Positions 1-10,652 of a stretch of DNA of 41,107 nucleotides are shown one piece after another; position 1 is the stretch's first letter, and the number at the start of each line of letters is the position of its first letter. The notes under the pieces are model-generated. The model was not told the origin of the DNA, made no database searches, and was given only the letters and a program-made list of their open reading frames with translations. The position numbers and the translations under genes are program-made. This stretch comes from Xanthoparmelia taractica (lineage: Eukaryota > Ascomycota > Lecanoromycetes > Lecanorales > Parmeliaceae). The stretch spans positions 1 to 41,107 of the forward strand of contig JANQBS010000313.1 of the NCBI GenBank assembly GCA_033085395.1. The letters are read 5' to 3'.

Positions 1-85
1 TTAAAAAGATATAATTTTTTAAAAAAAGTTGAAAAAAAGTTGAAAACGACTATGTTCAACAGATATCACACCTTTTCAACCCGTA
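1..85 (-). mobile_element. MITE copy C, cut by the window edge
   Basis: The reverse complement of this stretch matches the first 85 bases of the MITEs at 10378 and 34137, including the terminal repeat and the run of CAAC-T tracts. Only the outer end is present; the rest lies off the window. Three differences in the terminal repeat are C-to-T or G-to-A, for example TCGG read as TTGA. It lies in inverted orientation to copy A at 10378, so the two flank the 86-10377 interval as an inverted pair. The flank just inside (86-93) is ATTACGAA. Confidence 0.9.
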
Positions 86-639
86 ATTACGAACTTCTCT
101 ATAAATTTAATTATTTTTATAATTTCTATATTCTTTATAATAGAAATTAAGAATTTAAAAAGATTAAGATAAATTATAATAAAATTAGAGAATAGCGAAT
201 ATAAGAAATCTATAGCGAGAATAATAAAGAAGAGAATATCAATAGTCTTTAGAAATATTTAATATATAGTATAAAAGAAATCGTCGTAATAAATAGATTA
301 TAATAATAAAAGCGAGAAAAGCTCTAAAGAAGAATATCGCGTAAATAAAATATATATATATAAATTAGTTATAATAATAAGAAAGTCTTTCTCGATAATA
401 ATATATAATATATATATTAAGATCTTTAATTTCGATAATTAGACGACGATAAAAACGAAGCTTAAGATTAATAATAATAGTCTTTACTTTAGCTTAGAGA
501 TTCTTAAAAACTCGTTAAATCTTAAACTTTAAGCGATTAATAATTCGAGAATAAAAAAAGAGATACCTTATTCTAATAATTAATATAATTATACTCGAAA
601 TAATAGATAGTTTAATAAAAAAGTATCTTATAAAAGAGA

Positions 640-1060
640 AAGAGATAAAGAGAATTAAGAGATTTAAATTAAATAATCTTATTTATATAATATTTTTATT
701 ACTAGAAGTAAAGATATATATATAAAAAATATAGAAATAGAGTTAGCTACGCGACGTATAGATAGATATATAATATTTAAGATTATAAGAAGATAGTCTC
801 GAAGGCGTTAAAAATATATATAACTTATAAGAGAGTCGAATATATATTATATAAGAGAATATTTTTAGTAAAGACTAAGAAGATTTAACGACCGACATAA
901 AGAATTACTAAGAAGACTTTAACTCTATAGAGTCGCTAGAAATACGTTTATCTACTATTATAGACGAAGTAAGTTCTATATTAATTACGTCTAAGAAGAA
1001 GAGAAAATCGTTAATTAATATCGCTAATATCTCGAATAATCAAGAGTAGAAGTTTAATTT
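640..1060 (+). pseudogene. LINE ORF1 relic with zinc knuckles
   Basis: Translation near 769-900 gives a pattern that matches the tandem CCHC knuckles of Tad/I-type ORF1 proteins, with Cys read as Tyr, a spaced Y-x2-(Y/D) and K-rich spacers, and the typical tail of the last knuckle (RPT, then RITKKTL) where these proteins have a GNHxAxSxxCP-type motif. ORF1 proteins coat the element's RNA in the cytoplasm before target-primed reverse transcription. The zinc ligands have largely been lost by RIP-type changes (TGY to TAY). The start of ORF1 cannot be placed. It lies directly upstream of the endonuclease frame, the usual LINE order. A retroviral-type gag is the alternative, but the endonuclease downstream argues against it. 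Confidence 0.5.
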
Positions 1061-1329
1061 AGACTTAAATATGATCTAAATTAATATCTTAGCGTTAAAT
1101 TAAATTAAAATTCGAGTCTATAAAAGATAATAAAATAATTTATTAACGCTATTAGACTAATAAGATAAGAGTCGAGTTAATAAATTCTTAATTTCCTATC
1201 TAAGACGATAAGCGCTAACGAGAATTCTAAAGAAGCTATAAGAATAGTCTTTAATTCTACTCAAATTTCTTAGACTTAATTACTACTAATAAATATCGAG
1301 ATAGAAGATAAGTTATAATAGATATATCG

Positions 1330-2860
1330 ATATTCTAGATTTTATAATATAATATAAGATACGAGATAGAAATAATAATATTTCTATTAATAAATCAAGT
1401 AATATGAAGTATCGATATATTAGCTATCTAAAAGCCGAGCTATAATTCGTATAATAAATTCTTCTTTAATCTTAGCTTAAGCTATTTTTATCTCGCGTAT
1501 AAAACTAAAGCGAATATAAGAACGTGCTTCTATATTAATAAGAGACTCGATTCGAATAGCTAGAACATCTGCAAATCTAAAAAGTTTATTTCCGCACGAA
1601 TTCCGCCGGGTCCGCACGATTAGCACGATTGAGCACGATTCAGCACATTTAGCCCTATCCGCCTATATCGGTAAAATGTAGCCAAGTTAGTAACTACTCA
1701 AAAATTTAGCAAATAGAGTTACTGTTAGTATAATCAATACGATTTAATAAGTGAAACAATTTAAAAATTTGTGCGTAAAGCTCTTATAAGGCCCGTAATA
1801 GTTCTAATAAAATCATTGCGCATTACTTCGAGTAATATCCCCGCGAGAATATGATCTAAAACTCACGATCTCGAGGTCTATTTCGAGGTGACGTTGAGGG
1901 TCGTCGCTATATATCGCTATCGAACCTCGTCGTCGATCAAAAAAAAAAACTTATAGAGCTAAATATAGGGCTGAGTTACGTGACTAATGCTAATAGTGAG
2001 TATCCGATAACCACCGATGTGATTTTCTCCATTATTACATTCACTTTATTCTAGTCCCACCATTATAAACTATAGAATAAACGACTTATTCTTCTAATGT
2101 AGACTCTATTCTATCTAATTCTTCATGGAATCGCTTTAAACAATCTCCTTTACGATATAAAAAGACTTTATACACAGCGCAAGAATTTATTACGATTTCT
2201 CCGACGATTATCGGAAAGCAAGTTGAAGTTACTAACTAGGCGGAATTCGCGCGAATTAAGCGGAATTTTTGATGAAGTTGATAATCCGGCGGAATTCTTG
2301 ATTTCAGCCCTAGCCACGCGATCAGCAATTTTGAATCCAGTAGAAACTTTTTAGATATGCAGATGAAAATAAACTATCGATTAAGAAATATTAGTACGTT
2401 AACTCTTTAGTCTAAAAAAACGAGAAGAATATTAAGACTAGACTTTATATATATTTATAATATATATAATTCTAATTCGTTATTAATAATAGAGTAAAAT
2501 TCTTCTAATCTCGCTCTAATAACGAAGGCGCTTAATTATTCTAAAAAGTATATTCTTCTTAGAGACTTTAATCTTTATTATTCTAATTGAAATAATTTAA
2601 ATAGATACTTATATTATTATAAAGTCGATAAACTTATAGTCGCGACGCTACATAGAGATATAGATCTTATATTATCTAGCGAAATAATAACGTAGAGAGC
2701 GAGGGGAATAGAGAGTACTATTAACTTAATCTTTATTATTTTCGAAATTAATAAAGTTATCTTAATATACTAGATTCGTCTAGACTTATAATATAGCTTT
2801 ATACATATATCTACTCAAGCTATAAAGAGTAATTACGAGCTATATCTAGGTGATTATAAT
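1330..2860 (+). pseudogene. LINE ORF2 apurinic endonuclease relic, split by an insertion
   Basis: Left of the insertion the frame reads ILQYNIRYE, then DILAI*KPSYNSYN, then RTCFYINKRLDSNS. Right of it come ISTLTL, YIYNIYNSNS, an altered GDFN motif (LLRDFNLYYSN), and ESTINLIF near the STIDLVF position. That order (N-terminal LQxN, DIL-A-QEP, fYINkr, NIYNP, GDFNxHH, STIDLvf) is diagnostic of the endonuclease/exonuclease/phosphatase domain of Tad-like LINEs, which nicks target DNA to prime reverse transcription. Gln and Trp codons are TAA/TAG, His is Tyr, and the Gly of GDFN is Arg. The 800-bp TIR element sits right after the tryptophan position of NSW. No reverse transcriptase follows before the sequence changes at 3366. 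Confidence 0.8.
1566..2365. mobile_element. 800-bp non-autonomous TIR DNA transposon, not RIP-mutated
   Basis: The ends form a 22-bp terminal inverted repeat with one mismatch: CATCTGCA(A/T)ATCTAAAAAG and so on at 1566-1587 and in reverse complement at 2344-2365. Base composition is normal and CpA/TpG are kept, in sharp contrast to the host LINE. Near the left end GCACGAT-type octamers recur at 1594, 1614, 1623, 1633 and 1643, about one helical turn apart, as in subterminal transposase-binding repeats. GAATTCCGCCGG-type sequence occurs near both ends in inverted orientation. There is no coding frame of note, so it is non-autonomous. Removing it with one copy of a 2-bp AA repeat puts the endonuclease back in register. 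The superfamily is not determined. Confidence 0.75.
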
Positions 2861-3366
2861 TAGAGAAATCTTTAGTAATATTATCGCTATAGAGTGAAAA
2901 CTCTTATTATTCTTCGCGATTTAAATATTAGATATATATACTTTAATACTATTCTAAGAGATCTATTTATATTAATTATTTAGTAGCCATCTTAACTTTC
3001 TTAGAAATAATAAGTATCTTATATAAATCGTTTATTCTCGTCGCTTTAATTAATCTCGATTATTAATTTTAAATTATTAAATAAAATATAAAGATATATT
3101 TAATATCTTATTATCTTTAGTTATATAAATAGCTAGCTATTTATATATCTAAAACTTTACGTGAGTATAAAAATTATTCTAATTTAATCTTCTTTATTCG
3201 TAATTATATAAGAATTAAGCTTTCGATCTTAGCGAGATTTATATAGAGAGTTTATTTATTAAATTATAGATTATCTCTTTAAATCGAGATTTTTAATATT
3301 TTTAAAATAATTATTTAATAGCGAGATTATATCTTATTCTAAATTATATCTCTTTAGATTTTAATT

Positions 3367-3900
3367 GTTAAGAATACACGAAATTAGAAAATCTTAAATT
3401 CTAGCTAGTGAAACGAGCAAAGAAAGCACTAAAGTTAAATCTTGATGAGTGTATTGTGTGTGTATTCTTCTATCTAGAATGGCTTAATTAAGATATTTAA
3501 GAACGATAGGAACGATACTAGTGTTTGCTTGGCGTTTACTTAATATCCTAAATCTTCTAGATCTTAATATTTGCTCTCTTTAGATATAATCGTTTCGTTC
3601 TTAAGACTAGTAGATAAGAAAGAAGAAGAAAATTTATTCGCTGATATCTTTGTGTCTAGGATCTAAACTGCTATTAAGTGTTCTAAAAGAAAGAATATAT
3701 CTTATCGAAATTCTAACTTTCGAATCTCTTTCTTCTTCTCTACGAAAATCGATCGATTCTAGAATTATTTAAATACTTTATTCACAATTAAGCGTATCTA
3801 TCTTATATTTATATCTTTTTTTAATTATCTTTTATATATTCGAGTAATACGAGTGAATTTAAATAGTGAAATGTGTTTAGAAAGAAAGAGTATTTTAGAA
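3367..3900. other. LTR-like, CpA/TpG-containing segment
   Basis: Composition changes at about 3367, where TGTTAAGAATACAC follows decayed LINE sequence. CA and TG become common (for example around 3430-3480 and 3520-3550), as in the LTR segments elsewhere in the window. A TGTT start and an A/T-rich tail with TTCACAATTAAG near 3780 would fit an LTR, but I find no second copy in the window and cannot fix its end. A fragment of another short element is equally possible. Confidence 0.3.
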
Positions 3901-5653
3901 TAATATTTTTCTTATTTCTCTGACGGCGATGATAAAGCGATCAAGATTCCGTCGGCTAGTTAATCTTAAAAAGTGTTATCGAGATCTTCTAGCTTCTTAA
4001 GATTATTAGCTAATATATTAAGTTAAGCGCGAAATTCTTTAATTAATTTGTTCTACGCGTATTATATCACACGATCTATTTATTTTAAAAAGAATTTATT
4101 GAATTTTTCTACTTCTAAATTTAGCGAATCTAATATCTCGTTTGCAATTATCTTATTCTTCTTCGCGAAGTTTACTAGCCTCTCTACTTAATTAAATTTC
4201 GCGAATATATCTTTCTTAGCTATAGTCTTTATAAGTTTAATTATTTTTCTAAATTAATTAATAAATAACTTTATAATACGATAGATTTATTTAATCATAA
4301 ATATTATAATAATTACTTTCTAATAAGCCTTAATTAGTTTTATTTATAGATTTTTTTTAAGTCTCTTTAGAATTCTTATTTTTTTAAATTCTAAATTCTT
4401 TAATCTTATTATATTAAAAATTAATTTCTCGACGCTATTTCCTTTCTTAATCTTAATTCTATCTTTTATCGTAATCTTCTTCTTTTAATAAATTTCTTTC
4501 GTTATAATAAAGACGAAGATAATAGATCTTTTCTTTAATCTAATTAAAGCTTTGATATTCTTTTTTCTATAATTATAGCGATTATTTTACATATAATATA
4601 TACGTTTAACGTATAATTCGTATCTTTAATAAACTTTTCGCGATCTTATAAAATTAATATAATACTCGAATTTTAATTTTCTTCTTTATTATTATAAAAT
4701 TATTAGACTTTAAACTTGATCTCGTAATATTAAATTAATTCGATTAAAGTCTTTATCACACGTCTTTTTATTTTATATAATTTTATAAGATATTTACTCG
4801 TAAAGACTTTAGATTAGCGTTTATATCTTTTTATTTTTAAATATCTATAAGATTTATCTTATTCGAAGAAAATAGAATAATATTTATTTAAATATTCTTA
4901 TTTAGCTTATAATTTAATAAAGATTCGCTTTAAAAGAATTTCTTAGTTCTAAATAAACAAATTATTTATTTTAAAATTAAGTCTTAACTTCTAGTCTTAC
5001 GATTAATTAAGATTTAATTTTAATCGATTTCGTATTTATAATTATAGCGTTATTCTCTTACTTAAAGTATTCTTCGTTTTTAGATTTCTTAAAAATATCT
5101 TTTTCATAATAAGCGTTATATAAAGATAAAGTTAAAAATAAAGTTAGTTATTTAAATAGATAAAGTTAATCATTTAAAAAGAAGATTATCTTATTTTTAA
5201 TTTATGAATCGCGAGATTAACGCGTCTATTTTTAAAATTTTATTTAATAGATAAATATATTTAATAATAACGCTTTCGAATAAGAGAATTTAGTAATCTC
5301 GATCGATAAATCCTCGAGACGTATACTAATAAAATATAGAAAAGTAAGATTATATATAAGATAATTAATTTTCTAGAATTAATTAATACTTTAATAAATA
5401 TTAAATATTAATTAATTCTCGCCAACGAAATAATAATCTTTACTTCGTTTAACGTTTAGCTCGACGAAACGCTAGCAAGAAGTCTTTATTAATAAGATCG
5501 AATTCTAGATACGTTATTTTTAAAATTCTTTTTTAAAAAGATCGTTATACTCTTTATTATATTTATTTATTAATTCTTTAATATCTTAGAGATTCTCTAT
5601 TCGATACTAGATATTATATATTAAATCTTAGTATTTTCACTTAATAAGATACT
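3900..5653. other. Unassigned RIP-decayed sequence
   Basis: This is heavily RIP-mutated sequence with no recognisable catalytic motif. Codon-like structure looks better on the minus strand, where Lys/Arg/Asn/Gln-rich stretches separated by TAA/TAG can be read from about 5250 down to 3900. That suggests a decayed hydrophilic gag-like or transposon protein. It ends where the gypsy LTR begins at 5654. I do not assign a family. Confidence 0.35.
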
Positions 5654-5865
5654 TGTCACGGTTTTCCTGTATGCTAATGCCAAAGGTATTTCGGGAAGAA
5701 CATTCCGGGAAGATCGGGGAGGCTAGGTCAAATTTGTATTAGTTTCTCAGCATGATCTCCGCCCTGCGGCCCTTACAATTTCACAGACTTTTTAATTATT
5801 AATCTTAAGATTATTTTTCATGACAATATAATAGCAACGCTTGATTTCGATGTTAAATAACTGTC
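5654..5865 (+). repeat. 5' LTR of gypsy relic 1
   Basis: It starts TGTCACGG, exactly as the LTR of gypsy relic 2 does, and is followed by a gypsy leader and gag. It is much richer in G+C, CpA and TpG than the coding part (for example 5690-5780). The right border is set near AACTGTC at 5859-5865 by analogy with AACTGTA before the leader of relic 2. No 3' partner exists in the window, so the length of about 212 bp is an estimate. Confidence 0.6.
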
Positions 5866-5989
5866 GAATCGATTTAGAAGGTGTTCTTTATTATTATATC
5901 TCACTCATCGTTATCGAATTTATTAAATAAGTGAGCTATTAGATTAGCAAGATCTTATTAGCTTTTCTTTATTCTTTGTCTATTAATTA

Positions 5990-8060
5990 GTCTTATAAAT
6001 TAACACTAACTACTTTAATAGATAGATAAGTACTTAGTCTCGTATTTGATATTTAGAAATTTATTATCACTGGTTATAAATACGCTAATTTAATATCTGA
6101 CGATATTAAGGAGATTTATAAATATCTTACGTTTAACACTCTTAGACCTATCAAATTAATATCTATTATTAATTCTACTACTAATTTATTAAGAACGATT
6201 ATTTATTTTTTAATTTAAGATCGTTAATTATCTAATTAAGTTATTAATAAACTTACTTTTCGTAAATCTATTCGACGTTTTAAGCAAGTCACTCAGCCTC
6301 TTAAAAACTTACTCTTTAATTCTTTTTCTACTGAAAATATATCTAATTAATTATCAACGGGCAATAACTCTGCCGATATTAATGATAATTCTATTAATAA
6401 TAATCGTGATTCTTTATTAGATAATTCGCCTTCTATATCACCGTTACTAATAATTCGTAAGGATTCTATTGCTATAGATATTATTAATTTAAGTAATTTA
6501 AGTACTTCTCGTAAATAATTAAGTTAAATTATATCTAAAATAACTATTAATTTCACAGCTTAAAAACTATAAAATATAATTAATAATACTATCAACTCCG
6601 TTGTTACAAATACTATTAATAATTTATAATTATCTATTAGATCTAGAAGAGAATAAGGCCCGCTAGAAGAACTCGAATTAATTATAATAGAAGTCGTAGA
6701 AGTATTAAGTTCTAATAGTAAATGAAATGCTATAGAATTAAGTTATTTTAATTCTTTTCTGAATAAGTCTTACGAAGAGAATAAGATTATAATTATAGAA
6801 AAGAACGTATATTATTATAATGTAATTCTATTTGTTAAAAGAATTTATAATTTAATAGCTATAAAAGAAGAAGCTATAATTCGTATTAATATAAATACTT
6901 ATTTTCGTAATTTTATACTTATTTAATATATCTTAAAGCTATTAAATTTAAAGCGAAGAGATCTTCGTAGAGAAGATAGTGAAGTAAAAGAATAATATAG
7001 AGCTCTCTCTATAAGATTTAAGGAATTATTAAACGTAACACTCTTAAACCTAATTATAGAAAAGTACACATTAATAGATGCTCGTTCTCGACGAGAGCTT
7101 ATTAGCTATATATAAGTAATCGTTAAATATATAAAATTAGCTAATATTAATAATATTTAAAATTAGTTGATATTTATCTATTAAGGAATCGTATTAGAAT
7201 TACGAGTCTTTATCGACTTATCAAATTTAGCTACTATAATTGCGAGTTTTTTTTAAATGCTTAATATGAAGAAAGTAGTCTAATTTGAGCTATATATTAG
7301 ATAGTATTAATATTAGGCTTTCGTTTAAAGGTCTTAGCAATAGTATTAGAATTAGTAGAATCAACAGCGTGGGAATGCCTATCGAAATGCACTGGGGAAT
7401 GCATTTTAGTAAGGTCTTTCAAATCCACCTTTCAATTTAATTCGTTAAGGTTAGTAGAATTAATTTAATCCTATTTCTCAGCTATTTAGATAGTAGTAAT
7501 AATACAAATAATCGTATTATTAGCAGTTATTATATTGGTCTTCTAACTTCTTTGATTAAAGTACTTATCGCCCTTAACAGTACGGCTATTAATTAAATTC
7601 TCGCTACGATTCACGATCATAGTAAGGCACGAATTAGAGGTCTTTCGTGTAAGCTAAAGAGTAGCAAAATACGTTAGATTTAATGAATAGACTATTATAA
7701 ATAGTAGATTTAAAATTCGAAAGTCAAAATAATGGAAATCGTTAATAATTTTAATAGAATTTTAGATCTAAGGTTACTATTTATTAAGTAGAAGCGATTA
7801 TTAAAAATAAAGAAAATTCTAATCAAGCGAAAGAAAATGCGCTTTAATAAAATATTAAAATTAATAACTATTAGAAGCAATTAGATTATAATTTTAAGGA
7901 TTTAAATAATTAATATTATAATAATTCTTTTATTAAATTTATGGGCATTTAAACGTACTATAGAAATTTAATTCGATTTTCTCTTCTAAGTCGAAATTAT
8001 ATAAATATTTACGAGTCGAATATTATTCTAAATTATTATTTAAATCGCCGATAAATATAT
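5990..8060 (+). pseudogene. Gypsy gag relic with Gln-rich tail and C2H2-like finger
   Basis: The stretch at 6655-6900 (GPLEELEL, then SSNSK*NAIELSYF) aligns by eye with 18495-18620 of relic 2. The tryptophan codon of the K-W-N motif is TGA at 6723-6725. A long Gln/Asn-rich segment follows (about 7320-7690) in which Gln appears as CAA or as TAA/TAG. At about 7965-8030 the frame gives FSSKSKLYKYLRVEY, the remnant of a C-x2-C, F-S-x-N-K-L-H-x-H-L-R finger with both His read as Tyr. Gag would form the capsid of the virus-like particle. The frame is interrupted dozens of times and is not functional. Confidence 0.72.
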
Positions 8061-8099
8061 AAATAAATATTAATACTTTTATTATGAAAATTATTTAAT

Positions 8100-10377
8100 T
8101 AGACTTTAAGAATAGAGCTAAATTAGATATTAATTTTAGCTTTTATAATTAATATTACGCTTATATTCTATTACGATTTATATTAAATGCAAAGAATAAG
8201 AAAATATATATTAATTTAGAAACTAATATAACATTAATCGATAAGTAATGACTTTTGTCTCTTCTATCTGATATGGAAATTAAAAAAATATTATCTTATC
8301 TGCGTGTTAAAGGGCTTGATTCTACAATATATAATATCGATAAATATATACTTATTTTAATATATATCTTAGGTCTTAAAAATAATAATAATAAGATATT
8401 TACTTATATTATAAAAGAGATTTATTTAATTAATAATTTGAAGATAAATCTATTAATAAGAAATAATATTATAAGATAATTAAGATCGAAGAAAATTATA
8501 CTTAATCTAAATAAAAACGAGGCTCGTATTAATAGTTATAATATTATTATTAAAATTATAACTTATAACGTAGATTAATATATAAAACGATTAATCTAAG
8601 TATAAAAGATACTTATTATTATATTAAGAGCTTAGTAAATTCTATTTATTATTATATTTAAGAATCTATCTAATAAAGACTTTATTTTCGAATCTATAAA
8701 GTAGCATAATTTAATTATATATATCTATATAATTAATGTTAATATTACTAATATAATAATTAAAAATGAGATTAATTATACTATGCAAATTCTCAAGAAA
8801 TTACACTTAAGAATACTATAAGAAGTCGATTACGAAAACGTCTTCTTTGCTATAGAAATGTCTTTAATTAAGCTCGAAAAGTACTCGAAATTATCGAATT
8901 AAGTAATAAAAGTAGTTACTTTCACCGTTATTACAATAATAAGTTTAGCTAATAATTTCTCGTCGTTAATTAATTATGTTTCGACTAATATCTTTACATA
9001 TATAATGAAATTAAGACTTTCTAATAATGTGATAATTTATAGAAATAAGAAAGAAAGATAGCAATTAACTAATCTAATTAATAAGTTTTCGTCTCTATAA
9101 AAGAATAAAGATTTTATTAAAGTGCTATAGAATAAATAAATAAAGCTTTCTCTTCGAGATAATTAATAGTTAAGACTATCTAGCAAAAGAGCGAAAGTCT
9201 ATTTCTTTAACTTAATAGATAAGGTAGTAGTTAATAAAACGTTCGATATACTTTAATAATAAGATCGTCTGAAGTATATAAAATAATCAACTTTATTTAG
9301 CTATTCTATCGTCGTTATTTAGAAAACTCTACTAAATAATAAAAGAAAGAATAAAGTAATAGTTGATATTCGTGAACTAAATAATCTTATTATATTAAAC
9401 GTTTATCTTATATCTCTTTAATTAGATATTATCTTAAAATTACTTAACTATACGTATTTAACGATATTAAATATAATATTATTCTTCTATTAATAACTTA
9501 TATATCTCAACCTTTCGATATATATTTAGAATAATTATATATCGAGAATAGAAAATATTTAATATTTTAATTATAAGATATATAAATTTTATTATTTATA
9601 TATAGAGAAGAGTTAATTATATTTTAAGAGCTCTTAAAGACTTCGCATAGATCTATATTAATAATATTATCATTAAATCTAATAGCTTCTCTAAGCACCT
9701 CTATTATTTAAGAAGACTTTTTTAACTTTTAATTAAATATAATATTTTAATTATCTCTAAAAAGATCTTTTTAAGATATTTAAATATTAATCTATTTAAT
9801 TAATATATTAATTCTTTAAAAATAACTATTACAGATAATAAACTTAAAGCGATTATTAAGCTAAATTATTTCGTAACTCTTAAAGATTTAAACCATTATC
9901 TTAATTTAATAGGCTATTTTTATAGCTTAATCTATTACTATATATAGCTTATAATATCTTTCTAAAATCTTAAGATAAGACTTTTAAAAGAAGCTTCGTT
10001 GAAAGGCGATTTCTATTATATATATTCTTCTCGCTTTAAATTACCTTCGTTAAGTAAGATAAAGAAGATTAATTTTAATAGCTTATAAGTAGCATTATTT
10101 CAATCTTCTATGCTTATTTATCACGATTCTAATAGATTAATTTAAATAAATTTAAATACTTCGAAAGAATTTAATTTCGAAGTATAAGTCTTTTATATTA
10201 GCGGAGAATTTAATTCTAACTCGAATAAATACTCTCTTCGCACTATAATTTAAATAATTATATTTCTATCTCGAGAATTAACTTAAGCTAAATGTAATTA
10301 CTAATTAATAGAACTTAAGATAGCAGACTTCGTCTAAGTGCTCAAGAAAATAAGGCATTTAATAAACTCTTCGTCGA
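8100..10377 (+). pseudogene. Gypsy pol relic: protease, RT, start of RNase H
   Basis: The retropepsin region is near 8200-8480 (NLETNITLID, then IYLINNLKINLLIRNNII, equivalent to the L-R-A-K-M-L-I-G-N-D-I motif). Reverse transcriptase runs from about 9130: VDIRELNNL at 9363-9389 matches VDIRxLNK of fungal gypsy RT. The catalytic YVDD box is YINN at 9654-9665. LRYLNINLFN and the LxGYxxxL stretch follow at about 9770-9960. RNase H begins and is cut off at ADFV*VLKKIRHLINSSSI (10323-10377), the W-V-x-K-x-R-H-L-I motif, by the MITE. Gln and Trp codons are stops throughout. RT active-site Asp residues are lost. Confidence 0.85.
8255..8479 (+). pseudogene. Longest open stretch in the gypsy 1 protease region
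   Basis: This 74-codon open stretch covers the downstream half of the degenerate retropepsin. Its end (EIYLINNLKINLLIRNNIIR) aligns with ELYIINNLRVKMLIKNNIIK of relic 2 at about 20335-20395. It is a fragment left open by chance and not a separate gene. The ATG at 8270 lies inside the ancient frame. Confidence 0.6.
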
Positions 10378-10652
10378 TACGGGTCGGAAAGGTGTGGTAT
10401 CTGTTGAACATAGTCGTTTTCAACTTTTTTTCAACTTTTTTTAAAAAATTATATCTTTTTAATCTATTTATAGAAATTTATAATTATATAAGCGTTCGCT
10501 TAAGCATTTTACGTATTTTTAGATTACGAAAAATATTACGTAATATATTTATTAAAAACCTAATGAGAGTATGGGATATCCCATACCTTTCGATATGGTA
10601 TTCGAAAAACTGGTCCCATACCATCAAATATACTACACCTTTCCGACCCGTA
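10378..10652 (+). mobile_element. MITE copy A, 275 bp
   Basis: A complete 275-bp copy with 23-bp terminal inverted repeats beginning TACGGGTCGGAAAGGTGTGG (the right end has a few changes, for example TACTACACC). By eye it differs from copy B (34137) at 11 of 275 positions. An 18-bp perfect palindrome, GTATGGGATATCCCATAC, lies at 10569-10586. Its flanks TTCGTCGA and TATATAAT do not match, unlike copy B, so it lacks a target duplication. It sits exactly where two convergent gypsy relics meet, which suggests rearrangement through the element. A 112-codon open frame across it is fortuitous. Confidence 0.93.

Larger units (their letters stand above)
86..3366 (+). mobile_element. Decayed Tad-type LINE (non-LTR retrotransposon), truncated
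   Basis: This is a relic of a Tad-clade non-LTR retrotransposon on the plus strand. It has a CCHC-knuckle ORF1 tail (about 640-1000) followed by an apurinic-type endonuclease (about 1330-2860). The reverse transcriptase expected after the endonuclease is not recognisable. The sequence changes character at about 3366, where LTR-like DNA begins. An 800-bp TIR element splits the endonuclease. The 5' limit is unknown because the relic abuts the MITE at 85, and the first 300 bases are too decayed to assign. Density of RIP-type changes is high throughout, apart from the inserted element. Confidence 0.72.
5654..10377 (+). mobile_element. Ty3/gypsy relic 1, 3' part missing
   Basis: The order is LTR (TGTCACGG start), leader, gag, C2H2-like finger, protease, RT, RNase H, then an abrupt stop at the MITE at 10378. 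Integrase, chromodomain and 3' LTR are absent. The leader around 5880-5930 (TCTCACT, then a GTTATC-type stretch) resembles that of gypsy relic 2 around 17520-17545, and the gag and protease segments are clearly related, so the two belong to one broader family, although their LTR sequences differ. All coding parts are broken by RIP-type stops. Confidence 0.85.

Noticed and set aside
7240..7690. A separate inserted element within gypsy 1, suggested by local CA/TG content
   Set aside because: The gag frame continues through it as a Gln-rich segment and I found no terminal repeats.
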